Source: Monarcha castaneiventris obscurior (lineage: Eukaryota; Chordata; Aves; Passeriformes; Monarchidae). From it: 64,000 nt of DNA. A program made the position numbers and the translations under genes. The stretch covers positions 620,001-684,000 of the forward strand of contig JAMPIT010000699.1 of the NCBI GenBank assembly GCA_026261815.1, in the 5' to 3' direction. Below are positions 43,186 through 54,224 of this stretch, piece after piece. Under the pieces are notes generated by a model. The model had not been told where the DNA came from. It saw only the letters and a program-made list of their open reading frames with translations, and made no database searches. Each line of letters starts with the position of its first letter. Within the stretch, counting starts at the first letter, position 1.

Positions 43186-44050
43186 TCAATTTCTGCTTGT
43201 GGAAGGACCATTGGAGTGAACACGCGCATCGTCTGAATCTGAGTCATCGCTCGATGTTCCACCCACTTGATCACTTTCATTCTGGTCACGGTTTCCACCC
43301 TGCCTGTTGGCTGGATTTTGCCTCTGCGGTCGCAGGTCAGGACGGACACACTTTGCAGGTACCCAGCGCACCCCAGTGTCTGTGGATACACAAGCATACC
43401 CGCGCCCCGAAGCTATAAGGTCATAGGGACCTTCCCACTGTTTGGTGACTAGATTTCTCACTCGAACCTTCACTCGAGGCTGCTGTGCCTCATCCGAAGC
43501 CTGTAACGAGAGATGATGGTTCAAAATGACAGGATTGTTGGAGTTCTGCGGTACCATGAGGTGATTGAGGGTATACACAGCCTTTGCCAGCTGACTGTGC
43601 GGGGTTTCACCCTGCATTCCCTGTTTTTGTTTTTGAAGCACCTGCTTCAGAGTACCATGAGCACGCTCTACAATAGCTTGACCAGTCGGAGAATGAGGAA
43701 TACCAAACTTGTGTGACACACCCCACTGCTGCAGGAACTGCCTCACCTCTCTCGAGATGTAGGCCAGACCATTGTCCGTCTTTATAGTAGAAGGTGTGCC
43801 TAGAACAGCAAAGGCCTGCCTCCAGTGGGCAATGACATCGCGGCCCTTCTCTCCAGTGTGAGCAGAAGCCCACATGGCAGAGGAGCAGGTGTCCACCTTG
43901 ACATGCACATACTTGAGCCGGCCAAATTCGGCAACCTGGGTGACATCAGTCTGCCAAATCTCTAAGGCCCTAAGGCCCCTGGGGTTTACCCCGGCCGGCA
44001 AAGGTGCTGCAAGCGCGTGACAGTCATCGCACAACTCGACAATGTCACGG
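43186..44050 (-). pseudogene. pol: Class II integrase, N-truncated
   Basis: Enters within the zinc-finger end of integrase (CDDCHALAAPLPAGVNPRG), then shows core landmarks WQTDVTQV, KTDNGLAYIS and AIVERAHGT and the C-terminal GRGYACVSTDTGVRWVPAK. The frame is open to its stop at 43186. The amino-terminal part ends at the junction with the ERVL LTR, so it is a fragment. It is closely related to the integrase at 56190-57560. Confidence 0.8.
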
Positions 44051-44690
44051 TGTGCCGGTTTTGGCCAAAATCTATCAATATATCCTCTGGGAGAAAGTCA
44101 GGCCACAACCACCCATCCCCCCCCACCAGGTTCGGGGAAAAAAAAAAGAAATTCCTTGAAGGAAAGTGAAGGAGATAAAAACCTATTTATTAACAAACAC
44201 ACCGGAAAAGGATAATAATACTAAATAGTAAAACCCCTCACTATCACGAGAAAACCTGGGAAGAAATTAGAGTCCTCTTGTAGGTGTGGTCCCTCCTTCT
44301 CAGAGCTGGCATGGGGGGTGGCCTTAGGCCCCCTCTGGGCCTGAAGAGAAGTTCTCCTGATGTGTTCTGATGTTGTTGAAACAGTCCAGAAGAGGGGAAA
44401 AAAAAGGGAAAAAAAAACCCCACCAACGTCCTAGGAAACACGCCGGAGAAAAAAGGGAAGGAAAATAAAACCAAAAAAAAAACTGGCTGAAGAGACAGGC
44501 AGGGTGCTCTCCCTGTGCAACCGCCACTGGAGAACGCAGAGCCGTCCCTATCTCTGTGTCCTTGGGAACTTGCTTTGAATAGTTCATTTTTTTTTTTCCT
44601 CCCCTCTTAAGCTCAGTTTAGAGGCACAAAACTAATTTTCTGGCATAGAGCCGTGATAGGGGATACACATCATAGAGTCACCCCAAGACA
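44051..44690 (-). repeat. 3' LTR of ERVL provirus
   Basis: Plus-strand ends TGTGCCGGTTTTGGCC and CACCCCAAGACA. An AGGGGTGGAA polypurine run lies just outside (minus). It is clearly but not perfectly matched to 50049-50681, so it is older than the young provirus. Confidence 0.88.
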
Positions 44691-44699
44691 TTCCACCCC

Positions 44700-45116
44700 T
44701 TATCCCATATCGTTGGCTCAATGCCCAAATTAATATATTTTAACTCTACACGCACACATTAATACATATACAGCTATGTACAAACAGTGACAGTGACAGT
44801 CAGCAAGCAGTGGTGTACAGGTATTTCACATTACAGATGGTTTTTCACCCAACAATCAGATCTCCCTGCGGTACACAGCGTGTTGTTCTATCTCTCTGCA
44901 TTACCCACCATGTGCAACCAGGTCCCCGAGCAAAGACAACCCCACGGATTGGTTTGTCCGCACTCGAGGCAGAATTAACCCAAACAGTCTTTCCTAACAG
45001 TCCCCTGACATGCACTGCTGGAACCTTATCTCCATCTACTATAGGCAGGGATTCGGATTGGGCTGGACCAGCTCTATTGGTGGAACCTCGGGTGTTAACT
45101 AACTAGGTGGCCTTTG
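44700..45116 (-). pseudogene. pol: ERVL integrase C-terminal remainder beyond stops
   Basis: After the pol stop the frame goes on, with a second TAG after eight codons, then recognisable integrase C-terminal sequence (GKTVWVNSASSADKPIRGVV, GPGCTWWVMQ, RCVPQGDLIVG). The integrase C-terminal domain is therefore separated from the main frame by two stop codons. Confidence 0.65.
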
Positions 45117-47972
45117 CTAGATGCTGTTCCCAATTTTTGAAAGTTCCCCCACCAGTGCCTTCAAGGTGGTTTTCAACAATCCATTGCACCATTCCCCTTT
45201 GCTGGCAGTTGGTGCATGGTAAGGGATGTGGTACACCCATTCAATGCCATGTTCCCTAGCCCAGGTGTTGATAAGGCTATTCTTGAAATGAGTCCCATTG
45301 TCAGATTCAATTCTCTCAGGGGTACCATGCCTCCAAAGGACTTGCTTCTCAAGGCCCAGGATGGTGTTACGGGCTGTAGCATGAGGCACAGGGTAGGTCT
45401 CCAGCCATCCTGTGGTGGCCTCTACCATTGTGAGCACATAACACTTGCCTTGGCGTGTTTGAGGCAGTGTGATGTAGTCAATCTGCCAGGCCTCCCCATA
45501 CTTGTATTTGGACCACCGCCCACCATACCACAGGGGTTTCACTCGCTTGGCCTGCTTGATTGCAGCGCACGTCTCACAACCATGGATCACCTGGGAGATA
45601 CTGTCCATGGTTAGATCCACCCCTTGGTCTCGTGCCCACCTATAGGTGGCATCTCTGCCCTGATGACCTGAGGCATCATGGGCCCATCGAGCTAGGAACA
45701 ACTCTCCCTTGTGTTTCCAGTCTAAGTCTATCTGTGCCACTTCTATCTTTGCAGCCTGATCTACCTGTTCGTTGTTTCGGTGTTCCTCATTAGCCTTACT
45801 CTTGGGGACATGAGCATCTATGTGGCAGACTTTCACAAGTAGCTTTTTTACTCGGGCAGCAATGTCTTTCCACTCTTCAGTGGCCCAGATTGGTTTTCCC
45901 CTACGCTGCCAATTAGCCTTTTCCCACTTTTCTAGCCATCGCCACAGAGCATTGGCTACCATCCATGAATCAGTGTAGAGATAGAGCTTTGGCCACTTCT
46001 CTCTTTCGGCAATGTCCAGGGCCAGTTGAACGGCTTTGAGTTCAGCAAGCTGGCTTGATCCACCTTCTCCTTCAATAGCTTCTGCGACCTGTCGTGTGGG
46101 ACTCCATATGGCTGCTTTCCACTTTCGTTTCATCCCTACAATGCGACAAGAACCATCGGCGAAAAGAGCGTAGCGGGTGTCTTCTGCTGGCAGTTGGTTG
46201 TACGGTGGAGCTTCTTCAGCACGTGTCACTTGTTCTTGCTCTTCCTCGTCACTGAGACCAAAGTTTTCACCTTCAGGCCAATTTGTGATTATTTCCAAAA
46301 TCCCAGGGCGATTTAGTTTTCCGATACGGGTGCGCTGTGTGATGAGGGCAATCCATTTGCTCCATGTGGCATTGGTGGCATGGTGGGTAGAGGGAACCTT
46401 TGCTTTGAACATCCACCCCAGCACCAGTAGTCGGGGTGCCAGGAGGAGTTGTGCTTCAGTGCCGACTACCTCTGAGGTGGCTTGGATTGCTTCATAAGCT
46501 GCCAAGATTTCCTTCTCTGTGTGAGTGTAGTTGGCTTCGGACCCTCTGTAGCTCCGGCTCCAGAATCCCAGTGGTTGGCCTCGAGTCTCACCAGACACCT
46601 TCTGCCAAAGGCTCCAGGACAGACCATTGTTCCCGGCTGCAGAGTAGAGCACATTCTTCACCTCGGGTCCTGTCCTGACTGGGCCAAGGGCTACTGCATG
46701 GGCAGTCTCCTGCTTGATCTGGGCAAAGGCTTGTTGCTGTTCAGGGCCCCAACGGAAATTGTTCTTTTTGCGGGTAACCAAGTAGAGAGGACTCACAATC
46801 TGGCTGTATTCAGGAATATGCATTCTCCAAAAACCTATGACACCTAGGAAAGCTTGTGTTTCCTTCTTGTTGGTTGGTGGAGACATTGCAGTGATCTTAT
46901 TGATGATCTCGGTAGGAATCTGACGCCGTCCATCTTGCCATTTCACTCCCAGGAACTGGATCTCTCGAGCAGGTCCCTTGACTTTGCTCTTCTTGATGGC
47001 AAAACCGGCCTCCAGGAGAATCTGGATGATTTTCTCTCCTTTCTCAAACACTTCTGCTGCGGTGTTCCCCCACACAATGATGTCATCAATGTACTGCAGA
47101 TGTTCTGGAGCCTCACCCTTTTCCAGTGCAGTCTGGATTAGTCCGTGGCAGATGGTGGGACTGTGCTTCCACCCCTGGGGCAGTCTGTTCCAGGTGTATT
47201 GCACACCCCTCCAGGTGAAGGCAAACTGAGGCCTGCTCTCTGGTGCCAAAGGAATGGAGAAAAATGCATTAGCAATGTCAATAGTGGCATACCACTTTGC
47301 TGCTTTGGACTCTAGCTCATACTGGAACTCCAACATGTCCGGCACAGCAGCACTCAGTGGTGGAGTCACTTCATTCAAGGCACGATAGTCCACAGTCAAT
47401 CTCCATTCCCCGTCAGACTTGCACACAGGCCAGATGGGAGTGTTGAAGGGTGAGTGGGTCTTGCTGACCACCCCTTGGCTCTCCAAGTCACGAATCATCT
47501 TGTGGATGGGAACCACAGCATCTCGAGTTGTTCGGTACTGTCGGCGATGCACTGTCGAGGTAGCAATTGGTACTCTTTGTTCCTCCTCCTTCAGGAGGCC
47601 TACTACAGATGGGTTTTCTGATAGTCCAGGCAAAGTATTCAATTGCTTTATACCCTCTGCCTCCACAGCAGCTATTCCAAAAGCCCACCTGAGTCCCTTT
47701 GGGTCTCTGAAATACCCGCCTTGGAGGAAATCTATGCCCAAAATGCATGGGGCCTCTGGGCCAGTCACAATGAAATGTTTCTTCCACTCATTTCCAGTTA
47801 GGCTCACCACAGCTTCCACTAGGGTTACATTTTGTGATCCACCTGTTACACCAGTAATAGAAACAGATTCTACCCCCACATGCTGCAATGGGATTATTGT
47901 ACACTGCGCACCAGTGTCAACCAAAGCATCATATTTTTGTGGTTCTGATGTACCAGGCCAACAAATCCACAC
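45117..47972 (-). CDS. pol: ERVL pro-pol polyprotein, 951-codon open frame
   Basis: Protease, reverse transcriptase, RNase H and integrase of an ERVL element. Protease has LVDTGAQCTI. RT has LPQGWKHSPTICHGL and YIDDIIVWG, the YIDD form usual in ERVL and spuma-like elements. RNase H has LFADGSCR and YTDSWMVANAL. Integrase has an HHCC finger (HDASGHQ and CETCAAIK) and the core acids in WQIDYITL, ESDNGTHF and KGEWCNG. All visible catalytic residues are present and there is no stop over 951 codons. The integrase C-terminal domain is cut off by the stop at 45117. The true start lies upstream of Met 47972, since the frame continues back to a stop near 48030. Confidence 0.88.
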   Translation of the reverse strand: MWICWPGTSEPQKYDALVDTGAQCTIIPLQHVGVESVSITGVTGGSQNVTLVEAVVSLTGNEWKKHFIVTGPEAPCILGIDFLQGGYFRDPKGLRWAFGIAAVEAEGIKQLNTLPGLSENPSVVGLLKEEEQRVPIATSTVHRRQYRTTRDAVVPIHKMIRDLESQGVVSKTHSPFNTPIWPVCKSDGEWRLTVDYRALNEVTPPLSAAVPDMLEFQYELESKAAKWYATIDIANAFFSIPLAPESRPQFAFTWRGVQYTWNRLPQGWKHSPTICHGLIQTALEKGEAPEHLQYIDDIIVWGNTAAEVFEKGEKIIQILLEAGFAIKKSKVKGPAREIQFLGVKWQDGRRQIPTEIINKITAMSPPTNKKETQAFLGVIGFWRMHIPEYSQIVSPLYLVTRKKNNFRWGPEQQQAFAQIKQETAHAVALGPVRTGPEVKNVLYSAAGNNGLSWSLWQKVSGETRGQPLGFWSRSYRGSEANYTHTEKEILAAYEAIQATSEVVGTEAQLLLAPRLLVLGWMFKAKVPSTHHATNATWSKWIALITQRTRIGKLNRPGILEIITNWPEGENFGLSDEEEQEQVTRAEEAPPYNQLPAEDTRYALFADGSCRIVGMKRKWKAAIWSPTRQVAEAIEGEGGSSQLAELKAVQLALDIAEREKWPKLYLYTDSWMVANALWRWLEKWEKANWQRRGKPIWATEEWKDIAARVKKLLVKVCHIDAHVPKSKANEEHRNNEQVDQAAKIEVAQIDLDWKHKGELFLARWAHDASGHQGRDATYRWARDQGVDLTMDSISQVIHGCETCAAIKQAKRVKPLWYGGRWSKYKYGEAWQIDYITLPQTRQGKCYVLTMVEATTGWLETYPVPHATARNTILGLEKQVLWRHGTPERIESDNGTHFKNSLINTWAREHGIEWVYHIPYHAPTASKGEWCNGLLKTTLKALVGELSKIGNSI

Positions 47973-48030
47973 AGTCCAAAAAATACGGTTTTCCCTGGCC
48001 TCTACCTGGCTAGAGGCAGGGCCCCTCTAG

Positions 48031-49987
48031 TTCTGGTTATCCTTTTCTTGGGCCTGTGTCGTAGAGGTTCCTTCAAGGGGATCGGACATGTCATCATCTT
48101 TTTCATCATTTCCGGCAGATTGGCTACAGGTAACTTGAGCTACTATTTTAGTAGAACTTCCTTTCTGAAACTTGCGCTCCTTCAATTCACGCACTCGTGC
48201 AGCCAGAGCAGAAGTGGGTTGTCCACCCCACTTCTTTATGTCTTCCCCATTGTCACACAGGAATTTCCACAGCTCACTTCACGGGATCTTCCTTCTCTCT
48301 AGGGAACGTCCACGTTGGGTATCAGAATCTCTGATCTGTACTGCCGAGGTTTGGAGAAGGCCCTCTTTAATCTCCTTCTTGAGTTCCTTCTTGAATTCCT
48401 GGAAATTCTTCTCCATCTTATCTATCTTATCATCCAATTTCTGCACATGTTTCCACAGCTGCGATTTTTGCATGTGTTGGGCCATGCACGGAGTCTGCAT
48501 ATGCTCGGAGCTTCATTGCCATATCCTGCACGGTCTCATTTGCACCGTAATCTGGTTTCATCAGTGCTAAAGCAGAACTATATTCTCGTGGCCCAAGCTG
48601 TATGAGTCTTCGCCACATGAATGGACTAACTCTGGCCTGGTCTGGACTTCTCAGTCCTGGGTCATCTGTGAAGACAACCTCTACCACCCCTAGTTCTCTC
48701 AGGCATTGGATCCCTTGTTCCATGGTCTTCCACTGGGTTTGCTGCATATAGAGATCATCTCCACACAGGTATCTTTCCCTCACACCAATTAAGAGCTGTC
48801 CCCAGAGACTGGCAGAGTCAGCCCCCCTTATCATCCTTTGGTCGATAGCTGGATCACGTGACAGGGATCCCAAATGCCTCACTTCAGCACCGTCCAGCAT
48901 TACATCATCACCTGCAGCATCCCAAATACAGACCATCCGACTTATGATGGATTCATTAGGCCAGTGGGTGTAGTCCTTTCTTAGGCTGTGGAGGTCCTTT
49001 ATGGACATGGACTCAGTAATGGTTTCTGTGCCTGAGTCAGTTGGTGGCTTTAAGGTTCCTTCCCCTGCATCATCATCATCTTTCACTGGGCGATCGGTTT
49101 TGGTGGTGTGTTTTTTCCTCGTGACAGGAGCAACTCTGAATGACTTAGGCTCTCCCTCTGGTTTGGCTGCAGCCTGCGTGCCTGGGGTGTCTGCTGATTT
49201 ATCTTCCTGCCCTTCTGCCTTTATCTGCTGCCCTACAGTACCTAGCAGTGTGCGATAGGCGTATGCCAAGGCCCAGCATATTACAATGACTTTTTCCTTA
49301 TTAGAAGTGTCATTGTATTTCTCTTGCAGGTATTTCCCCACCTCGGCTGGGTCCTGAATTTGTTCAGGGAGGTAATTGCAAACTATTGGGTCAGAGAATT
49401 TCTTCAGGATTTGGCCCATACGCTCCCATTCTCCACTCCACTCAGGCTTTTCCACCTCTAGGTCAAGTGTCTCATCAATCACCCTGGAAATCTGAGCCCT
49501 CAAGCTACGAACCACATGGAGGAAGATTACCAGATTAAATACCAGGAGGGTGGTGTACTTAACATCCAGGGGAAACTGAACACTCTCAAAAGATATTGTA
49601 TCAGGTTTAAAGGGGAGGGAGATGAAAGGCTGGGAAACCCCCGTCTCCTCCTCTACCAAACTGAGTGCAATTACTAATAAGCCCCCAAAACAGGCTACTG
49701 GAACCAGGACTGGGGTTAGGACTGAGAAACCACCTATCATACACACTTCGGACAGCTGCCTGTACCTCTGTTAACTTCATATAAATCAGTATCACCAAGC
49801 ATAGCAAAATAGAAATTCGGATTAGTGCTCCTGCTCTGTAAAAGTTTCTTATCAGCGATAAGATTGGACCAAGTTGTGGATAGGCAAACAAGGACCAAAA
49901 AGACACGAGTATATCCAGCCAAACAGACATTTTGACCGCAACCAACATCATAACCACTTTACCCCAACACAAAGTAATTAAAACCAA
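48031..49987 (-). pseudogene. gag: ERVL gag, frameshifted
   Basis: The central 438-codon frame (49746-48430) has a hydrophobic N-terminus and a capsid-like region (LRKDYTHWPNESIISRMV, RVSPFMWRRL, DMAMKLRAYADSVHG). The first ~70 codons lie in another frame (start near 49930, MSVWLDILVSFW), and the C-terminal coiled-coil part (QKLDDKIDKMEKNFQEFKK) in a third (48500-48279), so at least two frameshifts (near 49750 and 48480) break it. The N-terminal region carries up to four membrane-type segments, which is unusual for a Gag. No zinc knuckle is seen. Confidence 0.7.
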
Positions 49988-50023
49988 AATGTAATCAGTA
50001 CAGGTTTTTTCACTTTCCTTCGA

Positions 50024-50041
50024 GCCGCACTTTGGGCGCCA
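50024..50041 (-). other. Primer-binding site, tRNA-Lys-like
   Basis: The minus strand reads TGGCGCCCAAAGTGCGGC, close to the lysine-tRNA-1,2 primer site used by spuma-type and some other retroviruses (two mismatches by my recollection of that site). Confidence 0.65.
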
Positions 50042-50048
50042 CTATTAT

Positions 50049-50681
50049 TGTGCTGGTTTTGGCCAAGCTCTAGCAATATATCCTCTGGGAGAAAGGCAGG
50101 TTACAACCACCCTTCTCCCCACCAGGTTCGGGAAAAAAAAAAAATTCCTCGAAGGAAAGTGAAGGAGATAAAACCTATTTATTAAAAAACACACAGGAAA
50201 AGGATAATAACACTAAATAGCAAAACCCCTCACTATAACGAGAAAACCTAGGAAGAAATTAGAGTCCTCTCGTAGGTGTGGTCCCTCCTTCTCGGAGCTG
50301 GCGTGGGGGGTGGCCTTAGGCCCCCTCCGGGCCTTAAAAGAAGTTCTCCTGATGTGTTAGGATGTTGTTGAAACAGTCCAGAAGAGGGGGAAAAAAAAAG
50401 GAAAACCCATCAAAGTCCTAGGAAACACGCCAGAGAAAAAGGGAAGAAGAAAAACAAAAAAAACCCCCAAAAATACTGGCTGAAGGGACTGGCAGGGTGC
50501 TCTCTCTCCATGCTACCGCCACTGGAGAACGCAGAGCCGTCTCTATCTCTGTGTCCTTGGGAACTTGCTTTGAAAAGTTCATTTTCTTCCTCCCCTCTTA
50601 AGCTCAGTTTAAAGGCACAGAACTAATTTTCTGGCATAGAGCCGTGATATGGGATACACATCATAGAGTCACCCCAAGACA
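50049..50681 (-). repeat. 5' LTR of ERVL provirus
   Basis: Plus-strand ends TGTGCTGGTTTTGGCC and CACCCCAAGACA. Partner of 44051-44690. Confidence 0.88.
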
Positions 50682-52970
50682 GGCACCATGGCTGGGGCAG
50701 CAGGGCACAGAGGGGCCACGGAGCCGCTGCCGGGGCTGACAGCAAGGCCAGGGACAGACAAGGAATTTCTGTGCATTGCCTGGGCTGGGCAGGGCTGGCT
50801 GTGGCAAAGGCAGAGCTCAGCTGGCCTTGGAGGCTGCAGGAAAAGTCAGGAGCCCAAAGAGCCCCAGTGGCTGTGCTGGGGACCAAGGCTGGAGGAGGGA
50901 AATGCAGGGCTGCTGCGGGATGGAGGGGGGACTGGATTCCAGCAGACACCTCAGTTCTCTGATGATCCCAGGACGATGCTGGTCCCTGTTTCAGGCTGGA
51001 GCAGAGCAGATGTTTATGAGACAGGAGCCCTCCAGGCTGTTGGGGACCTGCAGCTTGCAAGGTGCTCTGTTCTTCCACAGCTCCTCTCTGAGAGATCCAA
51101 TCCCAGGTTGGCACCTCAGGGCACTGGGACCCTACAAATGGCACTGCCTGTTCATGGGCAGACAGCTGATGTCTGCCTGGAAGGAGTACAGGTTTTAATA
51201 CTTGTACATTTCATAATACACAAGCACATCTTCATTAACTGGCTCATTTGAGTACTTTTAAGAAATGGCAAAGTTTTCCCACCAGGAACAGGAATTTTCT
51301 GGATCTACTGGATTCTTCTACTGATGGCAGAAGAAATATTGATCTTCCCCTCTACCTGTGCCAGCAACATTCAGTCTAATATTTCATTACCCTCTTCCTT
51401 CAGGTGTTTCCAGCTCTCCTGTTTAAAAGGCTGTGTCTGAGGACATCACCTCACCAGTTGGATCTAGGTCCTTCCTGTTGCTCCCAAATTTCCTCCTCCC
51501 GATGCTCTCTGGTCGTTTAAGCACCTCTCAGTTGACTGGTTTCATGCTTTAAGCTTCAGGCAGTCGCCCAGTCTTTCAGAAGTTTACATAAATATCACAT
51601 TAGTCAACATCTTAGTTGTATTTATGTCTATCCTAGAACTACCTTTTCTTATGTCTTTGTCTAAAACGGTTCCTGTACAGAAATCCCTTGTGGATGCTGG
51701 ACATGTCACATGCTGCTGGGACATCACAGAGAGCTGAGGGAAGAGCTGTGATGGTTATTAAACTGTCGTGTTCAGCTTGTGTTTGTTGGCAAGAAACCTT
51801 TCTGTGCCTCTGAGTCTCCCCAGTCCCTGAGCCCCAAAGGACACGAACCCAATGAGTTGTGGCTCCCACTCCAGTGGCACTTGGACCTTGGCTCTGCTCA
51901 AGAGAGCCCTTCATCCACTTTCTCTCTTTTCCTCCCTCTGGGGCTGGAGGCAGCTCGTGACTTCAGCATGTGACTCGTGTGTGCAAAGGGCAAATCTGGA
52001 CAGAATCGGGGCAGGGAGGGTTTGGGGGGACCTTGGGATCTGTGCTGGGAACAGAAGTTGTTTTCCATTGGTCTGAGACTGTCTGCTGAGGAAAGTGGAT
52101 TTCATATCCAGCAGAGGAATGACTTCTTCTTTTTATGGAGCTGTGCCTTCCCTTGGTTTTGTTGGCTGACAAGAAATGAACATCCCTCTGTGTCTCGGGC
52201 AGCTCCTTCTCCAAGGAAAGCAGCTGGGAGTCAGAGCCAGGGAGCTGAAAGCTGCAGGTGCAGCCTGGGCTGGAGGAAGCTCAGATTTGCACAAGGCTGC
52301 TCTGAATCCCAGGGGTTGGATGAGGGAAATGGTGGGGTGGGGGTAGGGACAAAGTGTGATTGATTGTCAGACATAAAGAGTCTTGATGTTTATATCTGTT
52401 CCAACTGCAGTAGGAGTCCAACTGCACTTGGATCCAGTGTCAATTGGAGATTGCACATATCAGGGAATTCACAGTAAAACCACCTAAACAGGACCTAAAA
52501 CATCTTTCCCCACTGTCTTTTTATATATAATATATTCGTTTTGAGTACCCTTCTGAAATATGCCTAATTAACCACAAAAGGTTTGAAAACTTAAATTATT
52601 CCCCTCAGCTTGGCTTGTTCAGGTGTTTTGAATGTTAATGAGCCCTCAGGCACCAAATTCCTGAACTGAAGAGCTGAAGGCTGAAGAAGCCTCTGGAGAG
52701 GTAAAATTCAGCAGCAGCCTCCGAGCTGCTGAGGATGTCAGCAGCCCCCAGTGAGGCCATCCCTGCCAAGAGAGCGTGGGGGGAATGGGCAGACAAGGAG
52801 AGCGTCCCCGGGGCTGGGGAAGCAGAACTCAGAGGCACCCCCGGCTCCAGGTGGGAAATGGATGTGGAATGTGGCTGTGAAAGCCCTGCCTGGGCTGTGC
52901 CAAGCAGCACAGCCAAGCCCTGACCCCCATCCCCCAAACAACTCTCTCAGCAAGACATTTAGAAGGAATT
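50682..52970. other. No gene supported
   Basis: Largely unique-looking sequence. Small frames (for example 52735-52923, MSAAPSEAIPAKRAWGEWAD) have no recognisable domain. No LTR, LINE or satellite is evident in 51180-52600. Confidence 0.35.
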
Positions 52971-52974
52971 ACAA

Positions 52975-53360
52975 TTGTTTGTCTCCTCTGAGTTGGATGC
53001 GCTGGAGAAATACGGACAGGAGATTCTCAAGAGGTCAAAACAACAAAACAGCCTTTACTGGCAGCTTCAGAAAATCACAGAAACTTTGGCAAAATGTTTA
53101 GTACGACGTTCAATCAACAAAAAGCACTTCTCAAAGCATTAACTTGTCTCATTCAACTTCGCAAACTCTAAGCCTGTTCAATTTTAAGTTACTCAAAATT
53201 TGCTGGAAAATGGAATTAGAAGAAAAAGAAGAAACAGAAAGAGAGAAAGAAAAAAAAGATATAGAGAAGCACACACACAGTTACTGGCTCCTGGATTCCA
53301 GCCGTGTTCAGATAGAAATTCCAAGAGGAGGTAGGGTCAAGATGCGTGCTTGCCTCGTGT
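52975..53360 (-). repeat. Possible LTR fragment, reverse orientation
   Basis: AACAGCCTTTACTGGCAGC and the AT-rich sequence after it resemble the reversed R/U3 layout of other LTRs here, but no partner or internal genes are present. Tentative. Confidence 0.25.
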
Positions 53361-53639
53361 TCAGCCTTAAGTACCCCTTGGTCTTCCTGGGCCCTTCCCC
53401 CAGGTGGGACTTCGGTCATTTGGTCCCTCAGGAGCTGGGCTAGGGGCTCCAGAGGTGGGTGTGGAGCATTGCCTTTGGTGTGCCAGGGACTGGCAGGCAC
53501 TGCCGGGCTGGGATAGAGGCTCTAGGGGGATTGGGGTTACAGGGCACTGCAGTGCTGGGGTTATAGGGCAGGGCATGGCTGGACCTGCCCCTTCCAACCC
53601 GCCCCCCCCCGCCATGAAATGTTTTGAGCCAACGATCTC

Positions 53640-54190
53640 CTCCAGTCTCTCACATTAGGGAATGTTGGAGGTGGAATCCCAATTTTAGCCATAGGCACCT
53701 GCCCGAGAAGGAGAGTTCTTTACCATAGGAAGGAGAGCACGGAGCCCCAGTGTCTGGAAGGCAAGTGAGAGCTGGCCCTCAGGATGCCAAGGCCAGCCAG
53801 ACTTGTCAGTAATGGCAGATTTTGTCTGGGAGCAGTCTTTGGATATAGGGAATTTTGGAGGTGGAATCCCAATTTCGGCCATGGGTGCCTGGAGAAGCAG
53901 GACAGTTCTTTCCCGCAGGAAGGAAAGCACAGAGCTTTCCCCAGTGTTTTGGGGACAGGTGAGAGGTAACCCTCATGAAACCATTGCCAGCCAGACTTGT
54001 CCTGGCAATATTCCTATGGGAACAATCCCTGGATATAGGAAATTTGGTGGTGAAATCCCAGTTTTGGCCATGTGTGCCTGGAGGAGAAGGACAGTTCTTC
54101 TCCACAGGAAGGAAAGCATGGAGCCCCAGTGTTTCAGTGGCAGATGAGAAGCGACCCTCAACATGCCAAGGTCAGCTGGACCAGTCAGGC
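53640..54190. repeat. ~190-bp satellite, three tandem copies
   Basis: GGAGGTGGAATCCCAATTT or a close variant occurs at 53667, 53857 and 54046 (spacing 190 and 189 bp). Each is followed by GCCAT..GTGCCTGGAG, AGGACAGTTCTT, GGAAGGAAAGCA and GCCAGCCAGACTTGTC. The unit length is close to the 191-bp satellite reported for zebra finch; identity is not tested. Confidence 0.85.
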
Positions 54191-54224
54191 TGCCCCCAGG
54201 AGGCCAAGCCAGCCAGACCTGTGC

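Larger units (their letters stand above)
42425..44050 (-). mobile_element. Env-less class II ERV fragment (integrase plus 3' LTRs)
   Basis: Integrase, polypurine tract and LTR lie in immediate succession, leaving no room for env. The left part ends in a tandem LTR pair and the right end is cut by the ERVL LTR at 44051. Confidence 0.8.
44051..50681 (-). mobile_element. ERVL (class III) provirus, env-less, two LTRs
   Basis: Minus-strand order: 5' LTR (50049-50681), primer site, gag, pro-pol, polypurine tract, 3' LTR (44051-44690). No env, as is normal for ERVL. The flanks are CACGG on the left and GGCAC on the right, so no target duplication is visible. Confidence 0.88.
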
